A DNA stretch of 64,000 bases from Oscillospiraceae bacterium (GCA_018385135.1 JAHAWY010000050.1:1-64000), one strand, 5' to 3'; counted from the first letter of the stretch, positions 51,992 through 60,590 are shown. Notes: generated by a model not told the origin, from the sequence alone. Made by a program: numbers and translations.

Positions 51992-52020
51992 TTGTAATGA
52001 TATGTGAAATGTATTACAAT
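51992..52020 (+). promoter_or_regulatory. pgi promoter
   Basis: TTGTAA (51992-51997), 17-base spacer, TACAAT (52015-52020), about 60 bases before pgi. Confidence 0.65.
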
Positions 52021-52081
52021 AAATGACGAAGCTGTGGTCAATGCGCCGCGGCAGAACTAGCCATGAAAAGAGGAACTGCAA

Positions 52082-53365
52082 ATGGTAAAGGTAGAGCTAT
52101 CCGGAGCGAAGGATTTTTTTGACGTCATTGGACCGGACTATTCAAAGATTTCGGATGCACACAGAACGCTTCTTGAGAAAACGGGCGCGGGCAGCGAGTT
52201 TACGGGCTGGCTGGAGCTGCCTCAGAATATGCTCAAGACCGAGCTGAAGGCTATCCAGTCGGCGGCGGCTCGCATTAAGGGCAACAGCGAGGTGCTTGTA
52301 GTCGTAGGCATCGGCGGCTCTTATCTCGGCGCGCGTGCTGCCATTGAGCTTCTGCGCTCTCCTAACTATAATCTCATAAAGAAAGACACGCCCGATATCT
52401 TCTTTGTAGGCAACGGGCTTTCAGCCGATGCTATCAACGAGACTATCGAGCTTATCGGCGATAGAGACTTCTCCGTCAATGTGATTTCCAAATCCGGCGG
52501 CACGCTTGAGCCTGCGCTTGGCTTTCGCGTATTCAAGGCTTTGCTTGAGAAAAAGTATGGCGCAAATGCCAAAAAGCGCATTTATGCTACAACCGATGCC
52601 GAACGCGGTCTGTTGCACGATATGGCGGCAGCCGAGGGCTGGGAGCGCTTCATAGTACCCGGCGACGTTGGCGGACGTTTCTCCGTTCTCTCCGCGGTCG
52701 GTATTCTGCCTATGGCTGTGGCAGGCATTGATGTTGAAAGCGTTTTAAGCTGCGCTGTGCAGGAGTTACAAGACCTTACGCAGCAGCGCTCCGCCGAAAA
52801 CCCCGCGTGGCAGTATGCCGGCGCGCGCCAGCACCTTTACACACTTGGCAGAACAACGGAAATTCTTGCCTGCTATGAGCCTTCCTTCCGTTTTATGGCG
52901 GAGTGGTGGAAGCAGCTTTTCGGTGAGAGCGAGGGTAAAAATGGCGTTGGCATCTTCCCGGCTTCTGTGGAGTATTCCGCAGATCTGCACTCTATGGGTC
53001 AGTATGTTCAGGACGGTCCGCGCCGCCTGATGGAGAGCGTAGTCTCCTTTGATGAGCCTAACTCCGAGCTTAAAATTCCCTTTGAGCTTGGCAATCGTGA
53101 CGGACTCAACTACCTTGCCGGCCGCGAATACAGCGCCGTGCAGAAAATTGCCGCCAGAGCAGTTGCCGAGGCTCATATAAAAGGTGAGGTGCCGAATATC
53201 TCGATCTCCGTTCCAAAGCGTGACGAGGCGGGCTTTGCCGCTCTCGTGTGCTTCTTTGAAATGAGCTGCGCCCTCTCCGCATATGCCTCCGGAGTCAACC
53301 CCTTTGACCAGCCGGGCGTTGAGGCTTACAAAATCAATATGTTCAAGATGTTGGGAAAAGAGTGA
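52082..53365 (+). CDS. pgi: Glucose-6-phosphate isomerase
   Basis: A 427-residue isomerase of the short Firmicutes type. VVVGIGGSYLGARAAIELL (about 76-94) and VISKSGGTLEPALGFRVFK (about 135-153) bind the sugar phosphate; VGGRFSVLSAVGILP and the C-terminal FDQPGVEAYK, with the catalytic Lys, follow. It interconverts glucose-6-P and fructose-6-P in glycolysis. It has its own promoter and an AGGAACTGCAA ribosome region. Confidence 0.96.
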   Translation: MVKVELSGAKDFFDVIGPDYSKISDAHRTLLEKTGAGSEFTGWLELPQNMLKTELKAIQSAAARIKGNSEVLVVVGIGGSYLGARAAIELLRSPNYNLIKKDTPDIFFVGNGLSADAINETIELIGDRDFSVNVISKSGGTLEPALGFRVFKALLEKKYGANAKKRIYATTDAERGLLHDMAAAEGWERFIVPGDVGGRFSVLSAVGILPMAVAGIDVESVLSCAVQELQDLTQQRSAENPAWQYAGARQHLYTLGRTTEILACYEPSFRFMAEWWKQLFGESEGKNGVGIFPASVEYSADLHSMGQYVQDGPRRLMESVVSFDEPNSELKIPFELGNRDGLNYLAGREYSAVQKIAARAVAEAHIKGEVPNISISVPKRDEAGFAALVCFFEMSCALSAYASGVNPFDQPGVEAYKINMFKMLGKE

Positions 53366-53450
53366 TAGTTTTTATACTAATAACCGTATATTTGGTGTTT
53401 CCACATGATAGCACGTCAATTATTTGTTAATAAAACGAAAAAACTAATCG

Positions 53451-53479
53451 TTGATGTTCAAGGTAATGTATGTTATCAT
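53451..53479 (+). promoter_or_regulatory. Promoter of the small P-loop gene
   Basis: TTGATG (53451-53456), 17-base spacer, TATCAT (53474-53479), about 57 bases before the start. Confidence 0.55.
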
Positions 53480-53535
53480 ATTTCTAGGCAGTGGGAGCAC
53501 TATTGCTTACACAATTTTAAAGGAGTGTGTTTAAA

Positions 53536-53946
53536 ATGGTTCATCTAATCATGGGTCTTAAAGGCTCAGGAAAAACCAAGTCGCTTGTTGAGCGTGTAAA
53601 ACACGCGGTCGAGGAAGAAAACGGCAGCGTTGTATGTATAGAGAAGGACAAAAACCTAACTTATGATATCCCCTACACCGTAAGACTTGTTCACGCAAGC
53701 GACTATAATTTCTCGTCAATCGAATTTTTCAAGGGCTTTATCAGTGGACTTCATGCCGCAAACTATGATATCAGCCATGTATTTATAGACAACTTCCTTA
53801 AAATGTTCAACGAAACTGACATGGACAAGGTCGCAGACCTGCTGGACGAGCTTGACGCTTTCGGCGAAAAGGAAGGCATCAAGTTTACCATCAGCGCAAC
53901 GGTTGATCCCGCCACAGTGGGAGACAGAATTAAGAAATATTGCTGA
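53536..53946 (+). CDS. Small P-loop ATP-binding protein of unknown function
   Basis: A 136-residue protein that starts with a Walker A, MGLKGSGKT (6-14). A Walker B-like HVFIDNFLKMF lies near 82-92; the fold looks like a minimal P-loop NTPase, similar in layout to AAA or thymidine-kinase-like proteins but without their other motifs. AGGAG sits ten bases before the ATG. It is monocistronic, with its own promoter and terminator. I do not know the family or function; related sequences in Clostridia are likely but cannot be checked here. Confidence 0.8.
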   Translation: MVHLIMGLKGSGKTKSLVERVKHAVEEENGSVVCIEKDKNLTYDIPYTVRLVHASDYNFSSIEFFKGFISGLHAANYDISHVFIDNFLKMFNETDMDKVADLLDELDAFGEKEGIKFTISATVDPATVGDRIKKYC

Positions 53947-54000
53947 GGCATCCGCTTTCAGATGTTATACGGATAAACATAATAATTTAAACAAACATAG

Positions 54001-54039
54001 AAACGCACCCGAATGAGCTTGATCGTTCGGGTGCGTTTT
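54001..54039. terminator. Bidirectional terminator between convergent genes
   Basis: A perfect 13-bp stem AAACGCACCCGAA/TTCGGGTGCGTTT between the P-loop gene and the SDR gene; it can end both transcripts. Confidence 0.9.
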
Positions 54040-54046
54040 ATTGTAT

Positions 54047-54751
54047 TCATATGGCAAAGCCGCCGTCTGCTCCGATTACCTGACCTGTTATAAAGCTCGC
54101 CTTATCGGAGCAGAGAAAGGCGGCGAGAGATGCCACCTCCTGCGGCGTTCCGAGACGGCAGAGCGGAGTTTCTTCGCACAGGGCGCGTTTGTCATCTGCG
54201 GAAAAGCCTGCCATCATGTCAGTTTCAATAACGCCGGGAGCAATGCAGTTTACCCGCACGCCCGATGGTCCAAGCTCCTTTGCCAGCGCGCGGGTCAGCC
54301 CAATAAGCGCTGCCTTTGACGCGGAGTATGCCACCTCGCAGGAGGCACCATGGACGCCCCAAACCGAGGACATGGTAAGGATACATCCGCGCTTTTGCTT
54401 TATCATATACGGCAGAGCGCGATGGATGCAATTATACGCTCCGTCCACATTAACGGCGAAAACACGCCGCCATTGTTCGGGAGAAAGCTCGGAAAAAAGC
54501 CCGTATTCCGAAATTCCCGCGTTGCAAACCAGAACATCTATGTCTCCGATTTCGTCATACATTCCGCAAACCTGCGAATAGTCCGAAACATCAGCGTGCA
54601 CAGCCCTGCCCGAAAGCTCGGCGGCAAGAGCCGCTGCTTGCTCCTTACTGCGGTTATAGTTTATAAAAACACGGCAGCCGTCCGACGCGAGAGCACGGGC
54701 GATCGACTCGCCAATTCCTCTTGATCCGCCTGTGATAAGCGCATTTTTCAT
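54047..54751 (-). CDS. SDR-family oxidoreductase, FabG-like
   Basis: A 234-residue short-chain dehydrogenase/reductase from the ATG at 54751. NAD(P) binding is by TGGSRGIGESIA (7-18) and the NAG motif VCNAGISEYG; the catalytic Ser-Tyr-Lys set is in MSSVWGVHG and VAYSASKAAL. The end CSDKASFITGQVIGADGGFAI is the usual FabG tail. It resembles 3-oxoacyl-ACP reductase (ELM motif variant), but it is not in a fatty-acid operon, so another ketone substrate is possible. Confidence 0.9.
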   Translation of the reverse strand: MKNALITGGSRGIGESIARALASDGCRVFINYNRSKEQAAALAAELSGRAVHADVSDYSQVCGMYDEIGDIDVLVCNAGISEYGLFSELSPEQWRRVFAVNVDGAYNCIHRALPYMIKQKRGCILTMSSVWGVHGASCEVAYSASKAALIGLTRALAKELGPSGVRVNCIAPGVIETDMMAGFSADDKRALCEETPLCRLGTPQEVASLAAFLCSDKASFITGQVIGADGGFAI

Positions 54752-54845
54752 TTTGTTTCGTTCCCTTCGGGTGAGATGATGTACATATGGCGGAGCAATG
54801 CCGCCGGAGCAATTATAACACGGCATATCGATTTTGGACAACTGA

Positions 54846-54874
54846 TTGAAAAGCGGCCGATAATGTGTTAAAAT
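54846..54874 (+). promoter_or_regulatory. Promoter of the zinc-ribbon/PASTA gene
   Basis: TTGAAA (54846-54851), 17-base spacer, TAAAAT (54869-54874), about 100 bases before the start. Confidence 0.65.
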
Positions 54875-54976
54875 AGTGCTAATAATCGCCTTGCAGTTGT
54901 GAGTGTGAGGATTTTTGGCAATAACACGGCGTATTATCGCTTTTAACTCAAGGCTGCATTATTTTGGAGGCAAGAG

Positions 54977-56302
54977 ATGCGAACGATAATTTGCAAAAGA
55001 TGCGGTGCTCAAATAGACGCCGAGTTGGGCGTGTGCCCAAGCTGCGGAGCGGTATACTACATACTCTCCGAGGAAGAAAAGCCCACGCAAAGTGCTTCCC
55101 CTGATTACGACGCTAAGCTGTGGGAGCCTTCAGAAAAGGATGTAAACGACATTTTTAACGCCCGCAACGCGAGAGACGCGGAGCTTTTAAACAACGATAT
55201 TTTCAACACCCACGTCATAAAGACTTCGGGAGGCGACGAAACTCAAGTTTTCCGCCCCGTGAGGGAGGAGACGCTCCCGCAGCAGCCTGTAAGACCCGCG
55301 CCGCGCCCGCAGCAGTCTTCGCCAAGACCGCAATATGCTCCCCGCGCTGAAATGCGCGAATATACCAGGCAGAGCAGCGCTGTCAGCGCGCCGAGCAAGA
55401 GTGGGCTTGATAACCGAAAAAAGCAGCTTATCGTTGCAGGAGCTGCACTTTTGGCGCTGCTTACTCTGGTGCTGTGCATCATGGGCGGTGTGTTCAGCTT
55501 TGGCGGCAAGGATTCGGAAAATACAATGCCGCTGCTTGAGGGCTGGAACAGAGACACGGCTATCAGCGTTCTTGAGAGAATGAAAGCCGCCGTTACGGTT
55601 GAGGAGGAATTCAGCGATGCCCCCATAGACACCGTTATTCGACAGAGCGTCAAGGAGGGCGAAAAGGTCAAAAAGGGTACGAAGATAACCATTGTCGTTT
55701 CCAAGGGGCTTGAGGAAAAGACGGACGAGGAAATCGAGTATATCGAAGTTCCGAGTCTGACGGGAATGACCTATGACCAGGCTCGCCGAATGCTGACGGA
55801 GATGGGGCTTGCCATCCGCCGAGGCGAGGATGTATACAGCGATAAGGACGAGGGCGAAATAGTTGACCAGACCCCATATAAGGGCGCGAAGCTTGAAAAG
55901 GGAGAGGTCGTTGAGGTCGTTTTGTCTATGGGACCTGAGCCGTCTCCTTCGCCGGAGTCGCACACTATTACAGTTACCGCCGGAACAGGCGGCAGCATCA
56001 GCCCAAAGGGACTGGTGATGGTCGAAAATGAAAAGGATCAGACCTTCACGATAACTCCGGATGAGGGCTATGAAATCCGTGAGGTCAAGGTTGACGGCAC
56101 AAGCATAGGTGCTGTTGAAAGCTACACCTTCACGAAGGTCACGGGTGACCACGCAATTTACGCTGTGTTCCAGAAAAAGCCTGAGCCAACACCGACACCG
56201 ACACCAACACCTACACCAACACCCACACCGTCGCCTGAGTCCACACCCGTTTCGGGAACAGACGAAACGGGCGCATCGGGCGAGCAGAGAGACGAGTTGT
56301 GA
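54977..56302 (+). CDS. Zinc-ribbon, single-pass membrane protein with two PASTA domains and a beta-repeat
   Basis: A 441-residue mosaic. Residues 1-25 form a zinc ribbon (CKRC ... CPSC, Cys 6, 9, 20, 23); a Pro/Gln-rich cytoplasmic stretch follows (about 85-140), then one membrane helix (about 152-172). Outside are two PASTA domains (about 185-250 and 255-318; PSLTGMTYDQARRMLTEMG is typical), a bacterial-repeat domain (TITVTAGTGGSISPKG ... GDHAIYAVF, about 330-398) and a Pro-Thr tail. PASTA domains in Stk1-type kinases bind peptidoglycan, but here no kinase domain is attached; the zinc ribbon replaces it. It is likely a wall-sensing or wall-binding protein of unknown partner. Confidence 0.85.
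   Translation: MRTIICKRCGAQIDAELGVCPSCGAVYYILSEEEKPTQSASPDYDAKLWEPSEKDVNDIFNARNARDAELLNNDIFNTHVIKTSGGDETQVFRPVREETLPQQPVRPAPRPQQSSPRPQYAPRAEMREYTRQSSAVSAPSKSGLDNRKKQLIVAGAALLALLTLVLCIMGGVFSFGGKDSENTMPLLEGWNRDTAISVLERMKAAVTVEEEFSDAPIDTVIRQSVKEGEKVKKGTKITIVVSKGLEEKTDEEIEYIEVPSLTGMTYDQARRMLTEMGLAIRRGEDVYSDKDEGEIVDQTPYKGAKLEKGEVVEVVLSMGPEPSPSPESHTITVTAGTGGSISPKGLVMVENEKDQTFTITPDEGYEIREVKVDGTSIGAVESYTFTKVTGDHAIYAVFQKKPEPTPTPTPTPTPTPTPSPESTPVSGTDETGASGEQRDEL
56186..56230 (+). repeat. Hexanucleotide tandem repeat coding Pro-Thr
   Basis: About eight imperfect copies of a six-base unit (ACACCR/ACACCW type) encode the alternating Pro-Thr tail. Change in copy number would keep the frame, so it could vary tail length but not switch the gene off. 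Confidence 0.7.
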
Positions 56303-56358
56303 TTTCAGCATAAAGAAGACAAAAAGCGCAAGAATATATGGGATGATGGGAGAGAGCT

Positions 56359-57246
56359 ATGAGCAAAAGCAAGAATAAAAGTGGTGACAACAAGGGAACG
56401 GTGATCGTATATATCGTTTTGCGCTTATTAGTAATTGCTATTATGATTCGTGAAATGATGCTCGGTCAGTGGGATGGCGTGTTCTATTGCATTTTGACCC
56501 TGTTCCTGTTCATGATACCCTTTTTTGTTGAGCGCAAATTTCGCGTTGAATTACCCACCACGCTTGAAATCGTTGTACTGCTGTTTATCTTTGCAGGAGA
56601 GATTTTGGGCGAGATCGAGGCTTTTTTTCTAAAAATCCCCGGCTGGGATCTTATACTGCATACCACCAACGGTTTCATAATGGCGGCAATCGGCTTTGCG
56701 CTGATTGATGTTCTAAACCGCAGTCCAAGAATAAATATGCGGCTTTCCACCTTCTTTGTAGCCTTTGTCGCTTTCTGTTTTTCCATGACCATCGGCGTCC
56801 TTTGGGAGTTTGCCGAATACTCCGTTGATAACTACTTTGGCGGCGATATGCAAAAAGATGAGATCGTAAGCTCTATAGGCTCGGTTACACTAAATCCCGA
56901 GGGCAAAAACAAGGTCGTCTGGATTACGGACATTGACGAAACTGTTATCCACGGCAAGATCAAGGGTGAGGAAAACACAGTTACCATCAAGGGCTATCTT
57001 GACATCGGCTTGCACGACACGATGGAGGATATGTTCGTAAACCTTGTCGGTGCGCTTGTTTTTTCGTTTATTGGCGCTATCTACCTTAAAGGACGAGGAA
57101 AGGGAAAAGGTCAGGTTGCCGGTGCTTTTATTCCGAGAATGCTGACCGAGGAGGAGGCTGCCGAGCGCGACGAGAACGACGAGCAGCTTCGCCGCAGCTT
57201 GTTCAAACGGAGAAATTCGCTAGAGTCTGATGATCCGGGAAAGTAG
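56359..57246 (+). CDS. Multi-pass membrane protein, YjdF/DUF2238-like
   Basis: A 295-residue membrane protein with about six helices. LHTTNGFIMAAIGFALIDVLN and TIGVLWEFAEYSVDNYFG resemble YjdF/DUF2238 proteins; LHDTMEDMFVNLVGALVFSFIG with acidic residues follows. An extra domain of about 60 residues (about 175-235) interrupts the usual pattern. The cytoplasmic tail is charged. Function unknown. It follows the PASTA gene by 56 bases and may be cotranscribed. Its last 27 bases overlap the convergent phosphodiesterase gene. Confidence 0.8.
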   Translation: MSKSKNKSGDNKGTVIVYIVLRLLVIAIMIREMMLGQWDGVFYCILTLFLFMIPFFVERKFRVELPTTLEIVVLLFIFAGEILGEIEAFFLKIPGWDLILHTTNGFIMAAIGFALIDVLNRSPRINMRLSTFFVAFVAFCFSMTIGVLWEFAEYSVDNYFGGDMQKDEIVSSIGSVTLNPEGKNKVVWITDIDETVIHGKIKGEENTVTIKGYLDIGLHDTMEDMFVNLVGALVFSFIGAIYLKGRGKGKGQVAGAFIPRMLTEEEAAERDENDEQLRRSLFKRRNSLESDDPGK

Positions 57247-57687
57247 CTCGCCCCTGTCGCTTATTTCAAGCACGGCACAGGTCTGCATTGGCGGATATCC
57301 GGCCGTGCCGGGGTTTATTACCAGTACGCCCTGATCGTAGTAGTTGACCGATTTGTGCGTGTGTCCGAAAAGAACAGCATTCGCGCCGAGCGACACAGCC
57401 TCGCTTATGAGCAGCGATGCTGTGCTCTTAACACTGTAATGATGCCCATGAGTTAAAAAAAGCTTGGCTCCGTTTACGGAAATGATTTCCCTTTCGGGAA
57501 GTGAGCTTGATATATCGCAGTTTCCTTTGACCGCCTTGAGCGGCATATCGGGAAACTGCGATTTTATTTTTGCAATGTCTCTGCCTCCGTCGCCAAGGTG
57601 CAGAACCATATCGGGAGAAAAGTGATCAATTGCGCGCAGCATACGCTCGGAATTGCCATGGGAATCAGAGAAAACCAAAAGCTTCAT
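57220..57687 (-). CDS. YfcE/MJ0936-type phosphodiesterase
   Basis: A 155-residue small metallophosphoesterase from the ATG at 57687 (CGGAGG upstream). Ligands are in VFSDSHGN (5-12), LHLGDGGRD, VKGNCD (Asn and Asp), LTHGHHYSV and FGHTHKS, the complete two-metal set. The family acts on phosphodiesters such as bis-p-nitrophenyl phosphate in vitro; the physiological substrate is unknown. Its 3' end overlaps the convergent membrane protein gene by 27 bases, so no terminator separates them. Confidence 0.9.
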   Translation of the reverse strand: MKLLVFSDSHGNSERMLRAIDHFSPDMVLHLGDGGRDIAKIKSQFPDMPLKAVKGNCDISSSLPEREIISVNGAKLFLTHGHHYSVKSTASLLISEAVSLGANAVLFGHTHKSVNYYDQGVLVINPGTAGYPPMQTCAVLEISDRGELLSRIIRL

Positions 57688-57758
57688 GGTATACCTCCGT
57701 GTAACCAAAAAAATAAAGAGTGTATATACTGAAATGAAAGACTATCAGGGGGTGCGTT

Positions 57759-57998
57759 ATGAGCGACGTTGAAAAAATCAAAAGGGATTTGTTTTCCGGT
57801 AAAAAAGCGGGCGCAGTCAAGGATGTTGTAAACTCCAAGGAGGGCAGGAGCGTCGGCAAAATGATAGACGGCGACTCCCTTAAAAAGGCGCTCGCCGAGG
57901 GCGACAGCAATACGATGCAGAGCATTCTAAACCAGGTGCTTGCCACCGATGACGGCAAGGCTTTGGTAAAGCAAATCAGCGAACGCTTCGGAAAATAA
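57759..57998 (+). CDS. Small helical protein A of a three-gene unknown operon
   Basis: A 79-residue soluble protein, basic at the N-terminal side, all helical by composition. The C-terminal part TMQSILNQVLATDDGKALVKQ resembles the N-terminal part of the next protein (MINSVLSNPEQMKMVMD), suggesting a shared helical module. The -10-like TATACT lies 30 bases upstream; AGGGGG precedes the ATG. It is followed by two more small genes in the same direction (gaps of 20 and -4). No family is recognised. Confidence 0.75.
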   Translation: MSDVEKIKRDLFSGKKAGAVKDVVNSKEGRSVGKMIDGDSLKKALAEGDSNTMQSILNQVLATDDGKALVKQISERFGK

Positions 57999-58018
57999 AC
58001 TGAAAGGAGACTCCCGCC

Positions 58019-58450
58019 GTGAACAACATTGAAAATATGATCAATTCCGTGCTTAGCAATCCGGAGCAAATGAAAATGGTCATGGACGTGGCGGGCAGCA
58101 TAATGGGAAACGCCCCCCCGCCGGAGGAGCTAAACGCTAAGGCGGAAAACGCCGCGGCGGGTACTGCCGACAGCGGCTCGACAATGAGCGCGGGAATGGG
58201 CGCAGGCAAGGGCGGCGGACTTAATCTCGGAAACATACTGTCCGGGCTTACAAATCTGCCCGGAGGTCTTGCGGGTGCTGCAAGCTCATTATTAAACAGC
58301 AGCGCCGGCAATAAGGATAAGACTGAGCTGCTCGAGGCAATGAAGCCGTGGCTGTCCGAAAAGCGCCGAAGCAGGCTTGACGGCGCAATGAAGATTGCCA
58401 GGGTGATGAAGACTGCGGGCGAAGCCTTTTTTGGGAGGGGGCAGACATGA
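58019..58450 (+). CDS. Gly-rich helical protein B of the unknown operon
   Basis: A 143-residue protein starting at GTG behind AAAGGAG. It has an N-terminal helical module (about 1-30), a Gly/Ala/Met-rich low-complexity linker (about 45-100) and a basic C-terminal module EAMKPWLSEKRRSRLDGAMK followed by IARVMKTAG. The C-terminal pattern (a Pro in a helical hairpin, then KxxR) recurs, as I recall, in other small clostridial proteins, but this is not checked. It overlaps the next gene by 4 bases (ATGA). No catalytic motif is visible. Confidence 0.72.
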   Translation: MNNIENMINSVLSNPEQMKMVMDVAGSIMGNAPPPEELNAKAENAAAGTADSGSTMSAGMGAGKGGGLNLGNILSGLTNLPGGLAGAASSLLNSSAGNKDKTELLEAMKPWLSEKRRSRLDGAMKIARVMKTAGEAFFGRGQT

Positions 58451-58728
58451 ACAGGTATGATGCCAAAACCGGCAAAATGGAGTATGTCCCCGAACCTGAA
58501 ACGATTATAATTGAAACGGAAAGCCCGCCCGGTGACGGCAGAGCGGAATATAGAAAGCCGCCGGGCGCGTCGGGCTTTGTCGACTTACTCGGCGGCTTAC
58601 TTGGAAAAGCGAAGCGCGCGGTCCCCGAAACCGAGGATCTTATTCTAATCGCTGTGCTGTATCTTATGTATAGGGAAAGCGGGGATATTGAGTTTTTGCT
58701 TATAGCAGGAATACTGCTATTCACATAG
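58447..58728 (+). CDS. Small membrane protein C of the unknown operon
   Basis: A 93-residue protein with a polar N-terminal half and a hydrophobic C-terminal half that could form two short membrane helices (LILIAVLYLMY and FLLIAGILLF) separated by RESGDIE. It starts in an ATGA overlap with protein B and ends exactly next to the convergent gene. With A and B it may form a membrane-attached assembly; that is inference. Confidence 0.7.
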   Translation: MNRYDAKTGKMEYVPEPETIIIETESPPGDGRAEYRKPPGASGFVDLLGGLLGKAKRAVPETEDLILIAVLYLMYRESGDIEFLLIAGILLFT

Positions 58729-59448
58729 TCATGCGGACGGAGGCGTGAATACGTCATCAGACGGAGTCGAAAGCTCGGTGGTTTTCGACTCCATTTCATA
58801 TATCAGTGTTTCGCCTTCGTATATTTCGGCGGAGACCAACAGACCGGAGTTGACGGAAATGTAGAGCCGGTTTACATAATTATTATCGCCGATATATTCG
58901 GCAAAAATGCATGGCTCATTAAGCTCAATGGAGTAGCCTGCGTCCGTAATTGCGTCGGCTTCAAGCGCGAAAAGCTCCTCATAGGTTATTAGTCTTGCGA
59001 ATTTGTCGGTCTGAGTGTAGTCAAAGCTGTCATAATGCGTGGAGGAAAATACGCCTGTGGCGTCGTTATACCAGATGTATAGCTCGTTGCCGAGAATAAG
59101 CAGGTTTTTGACTGAGCCTGCGTGCGAAATGCTCATACGCAGGTTGTCATCCCGCTGCCAAACGCTGAGAGAGTCCTCGCATTTGCCGCCCTGCCAATAG
59201 CTTTTAACGCTGTAGGTGCGCGAATAGCTCTCCGTGCGCGAGAGTGTGGATACTGCGGTGCAAACGTTTTCCGGCGTAACGCTCAGCGTGTCGGCGCTGC
59301 CGATATCAGCTCCGACGGGTGCGCTGACGGCAGGAGCCGGCAGTGTGATCGTGGGAAATTGGTTGAACTTGTTGTAGGATTTTATAACTACCGCGAGGAT
59401 GAGGAGCAGCGTCGCGCTTATTATTGCGATAAGCATATTCCTTTTCAT
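58729..59448 (-). CDS. Membrane-anchored extracytoplasmic protein, unknown function
   Basis: A 239-residue protein with an N-terminal membrane helix (about 5-22) and an outer domain. The outer part is rich in beta strands (NLRMSISHAGSVKNLLILGNELYIWYND ... LYISVNSGLLVSAEIYEG), reminiscent of LolA/DUF4412-type lipid- or ligand-binding folds; that is weak. It starts in an ATGA overlap with mnaA, so it may act with wall-polymer synthesis. No Cys lipobox is present. Confidence 0.75.
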   Translation of the reverse strand: MKRNMLIAIISATLLLILAVVIKSYNKFNQFPTITLPAPAVSAPVGADIGSADTLSVTPENVCTAVSTLSRTESYSRTYSVKSYWQGGKCEDSLSVWQRDDNLRMSISHAGSVKNLLILGNELYIWYNDATGVFSSTHYDSFDYTQTDKFARLITYEELFALEADAITDAGYSIELNEPCIFAEYIGDNNYVNRLYISVNSGLLVSAEIYEGETLIYEMESKTTELSTPSDDVFTPPSA

Positions 59449-60590
59449 GGGTGAAAATCCTCCGGTGGCGTCTTGCGTACGCCGAAGCCGTAGGCAATGG
59501 CGTCGGCGGTGCGCTCGCAGGCATGTCCGTCGCCATAGGGGTTTACGGCGCGTGCCATTTTGTCATATGAAGCGGAGTCTGTCAAAAGCTCACTTGCAAG
59601 GCGGAAGATATTCTCCTCGTCAACACCGGCAAGAGCTACCGTTCCCGCCGCAACGGCTTCAGGGCGCTCGGTTTCACGGCGCAGAACCAAGACCGGCTTG
59701 CCCAGTGCGGGAGCTTCCTCCTGAATTCCGCCGCTGTCTGTCATAACGAAAAAGCTTTTTGAGATCAGGCGGTGCATCTCCATTGCGTCAAGCGGCTCGA
59801 TAAGGTGGATATTTGCCTTGCCGCTTAGATATTTTCGCGCTGTCTCGCGCACATAGGGGCTTAAATGGACGGGATATACAATGTCCACATTGTCAAAGCT
59901 CGACGCTATTCGGACAACGGCGCGGAAAATGCTTTCCATCGGCTCGCCGTAGTTTTCGCGGCGGTGGCAGGTAAGGGTGATTACGCGGCGCTTATCGAAA
60001 ACGAGCTTCTTGAGCGTTTCGTCCTTGAAGCTGCCGTCGCCGATTGTGCAGCGCATTGCGTCTATAACGGTATTGCCCGTGATAAAAATATTATCTGTTA
60101 TGCGCTCGCTGCGAAGATTTGCGGCGTTTTGCGCGGTGGGGGCAAAATGATATGCCGCCAAGCGCCCGACCATGCAGCGGTTCATCTCCTCCGGAAAGGG
60201 AGAGTAGCGGTCAAAGGTGCGAAGCCCCGCCTCAACATGACCGACGGGTATGCGCTCATAAAAGGCGGCAAGAGCGCCTGCAAAGGTCGTTGTCGTGTCC
60301 CCATGGACAAGCACCAAATCGGGCTTTTCACTTTTCAAGACCTCGCCGAGACCGTTGAGTACACGGGAGGTTATGTCCGATAGAGTTTGAGCCGACTGCA
60401 TGATGTCCAAATCATAGTCGGGCTTTATGTCAAAGCAGGACAAAACGCCGTCAAGCATCTGACGATGCTGAGCGGTAACGCAAACTAAGCTTTCAAATTC
60501 GTGCCTTTTGCCAAGCTCAAGCACCAGCGGCGCCATTTTGATCGCCTCGGGTCTGGTGCCAAAAACGGACAAAACTTTAATCGGCTTCAT
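59445..60590 (-). CDS. mnaA: UDP-N-acetylglucosamine 2-epimerase (non-hydrolysing)
   Basis: A 381-residue enzyme that makes UDP-ManNAc for wall teichoic acid or capsule linkage units. FGTRPEAIKMAPLV (9-22), VHGDTTTTFAGALAAF, HVEAGLRTFDRYSPFPEEMNR and TDSGGIQEEAPALGKPVLVLR are the family signatures. It overlaps the tagO gene by 14 bases and the anchored protein gene by 4, so the three are cotranscribed. Confidence 0.96.
   Translation of the reverse strand: MKPIKVLSVFGTRPEAIKMAPLVLELGKRHEFESLVCVTAQHRQMLDGVLSCFDIKPDYDLDIMQSAQTLSDITSRVLNGLGEVLKSEKPDLVLVHGDTTTTFAGALAAFYERIPVGHVEAGLRTFDRYSPFPEEMNRCMVGRLAAYHFAPTAQNAANLRSERITDNIFITGNTVIDAMRCTIGDGSFKDETLKKLVFDKRRVITLTCHRRENYGEPMESIFRAVVRIASSFDNVDIVYPVHLSPYVRETARKYLSGKANIHLIEPLDAMEMHRLISKSFFVMTDSGGIQEEAPALGKPVLVLRRETERPEAVAAGTVALAGVDEENIFRLASELLTDSASYDKMARAVNPYGDGHACERTADAIAYGFGVRKTPPEDFHP

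Noticed and set aside
56186-56230. Phase-variable repeat
   Set aside because: The unit is six bases, so length changes keep the reading frame; it can change only tail length.
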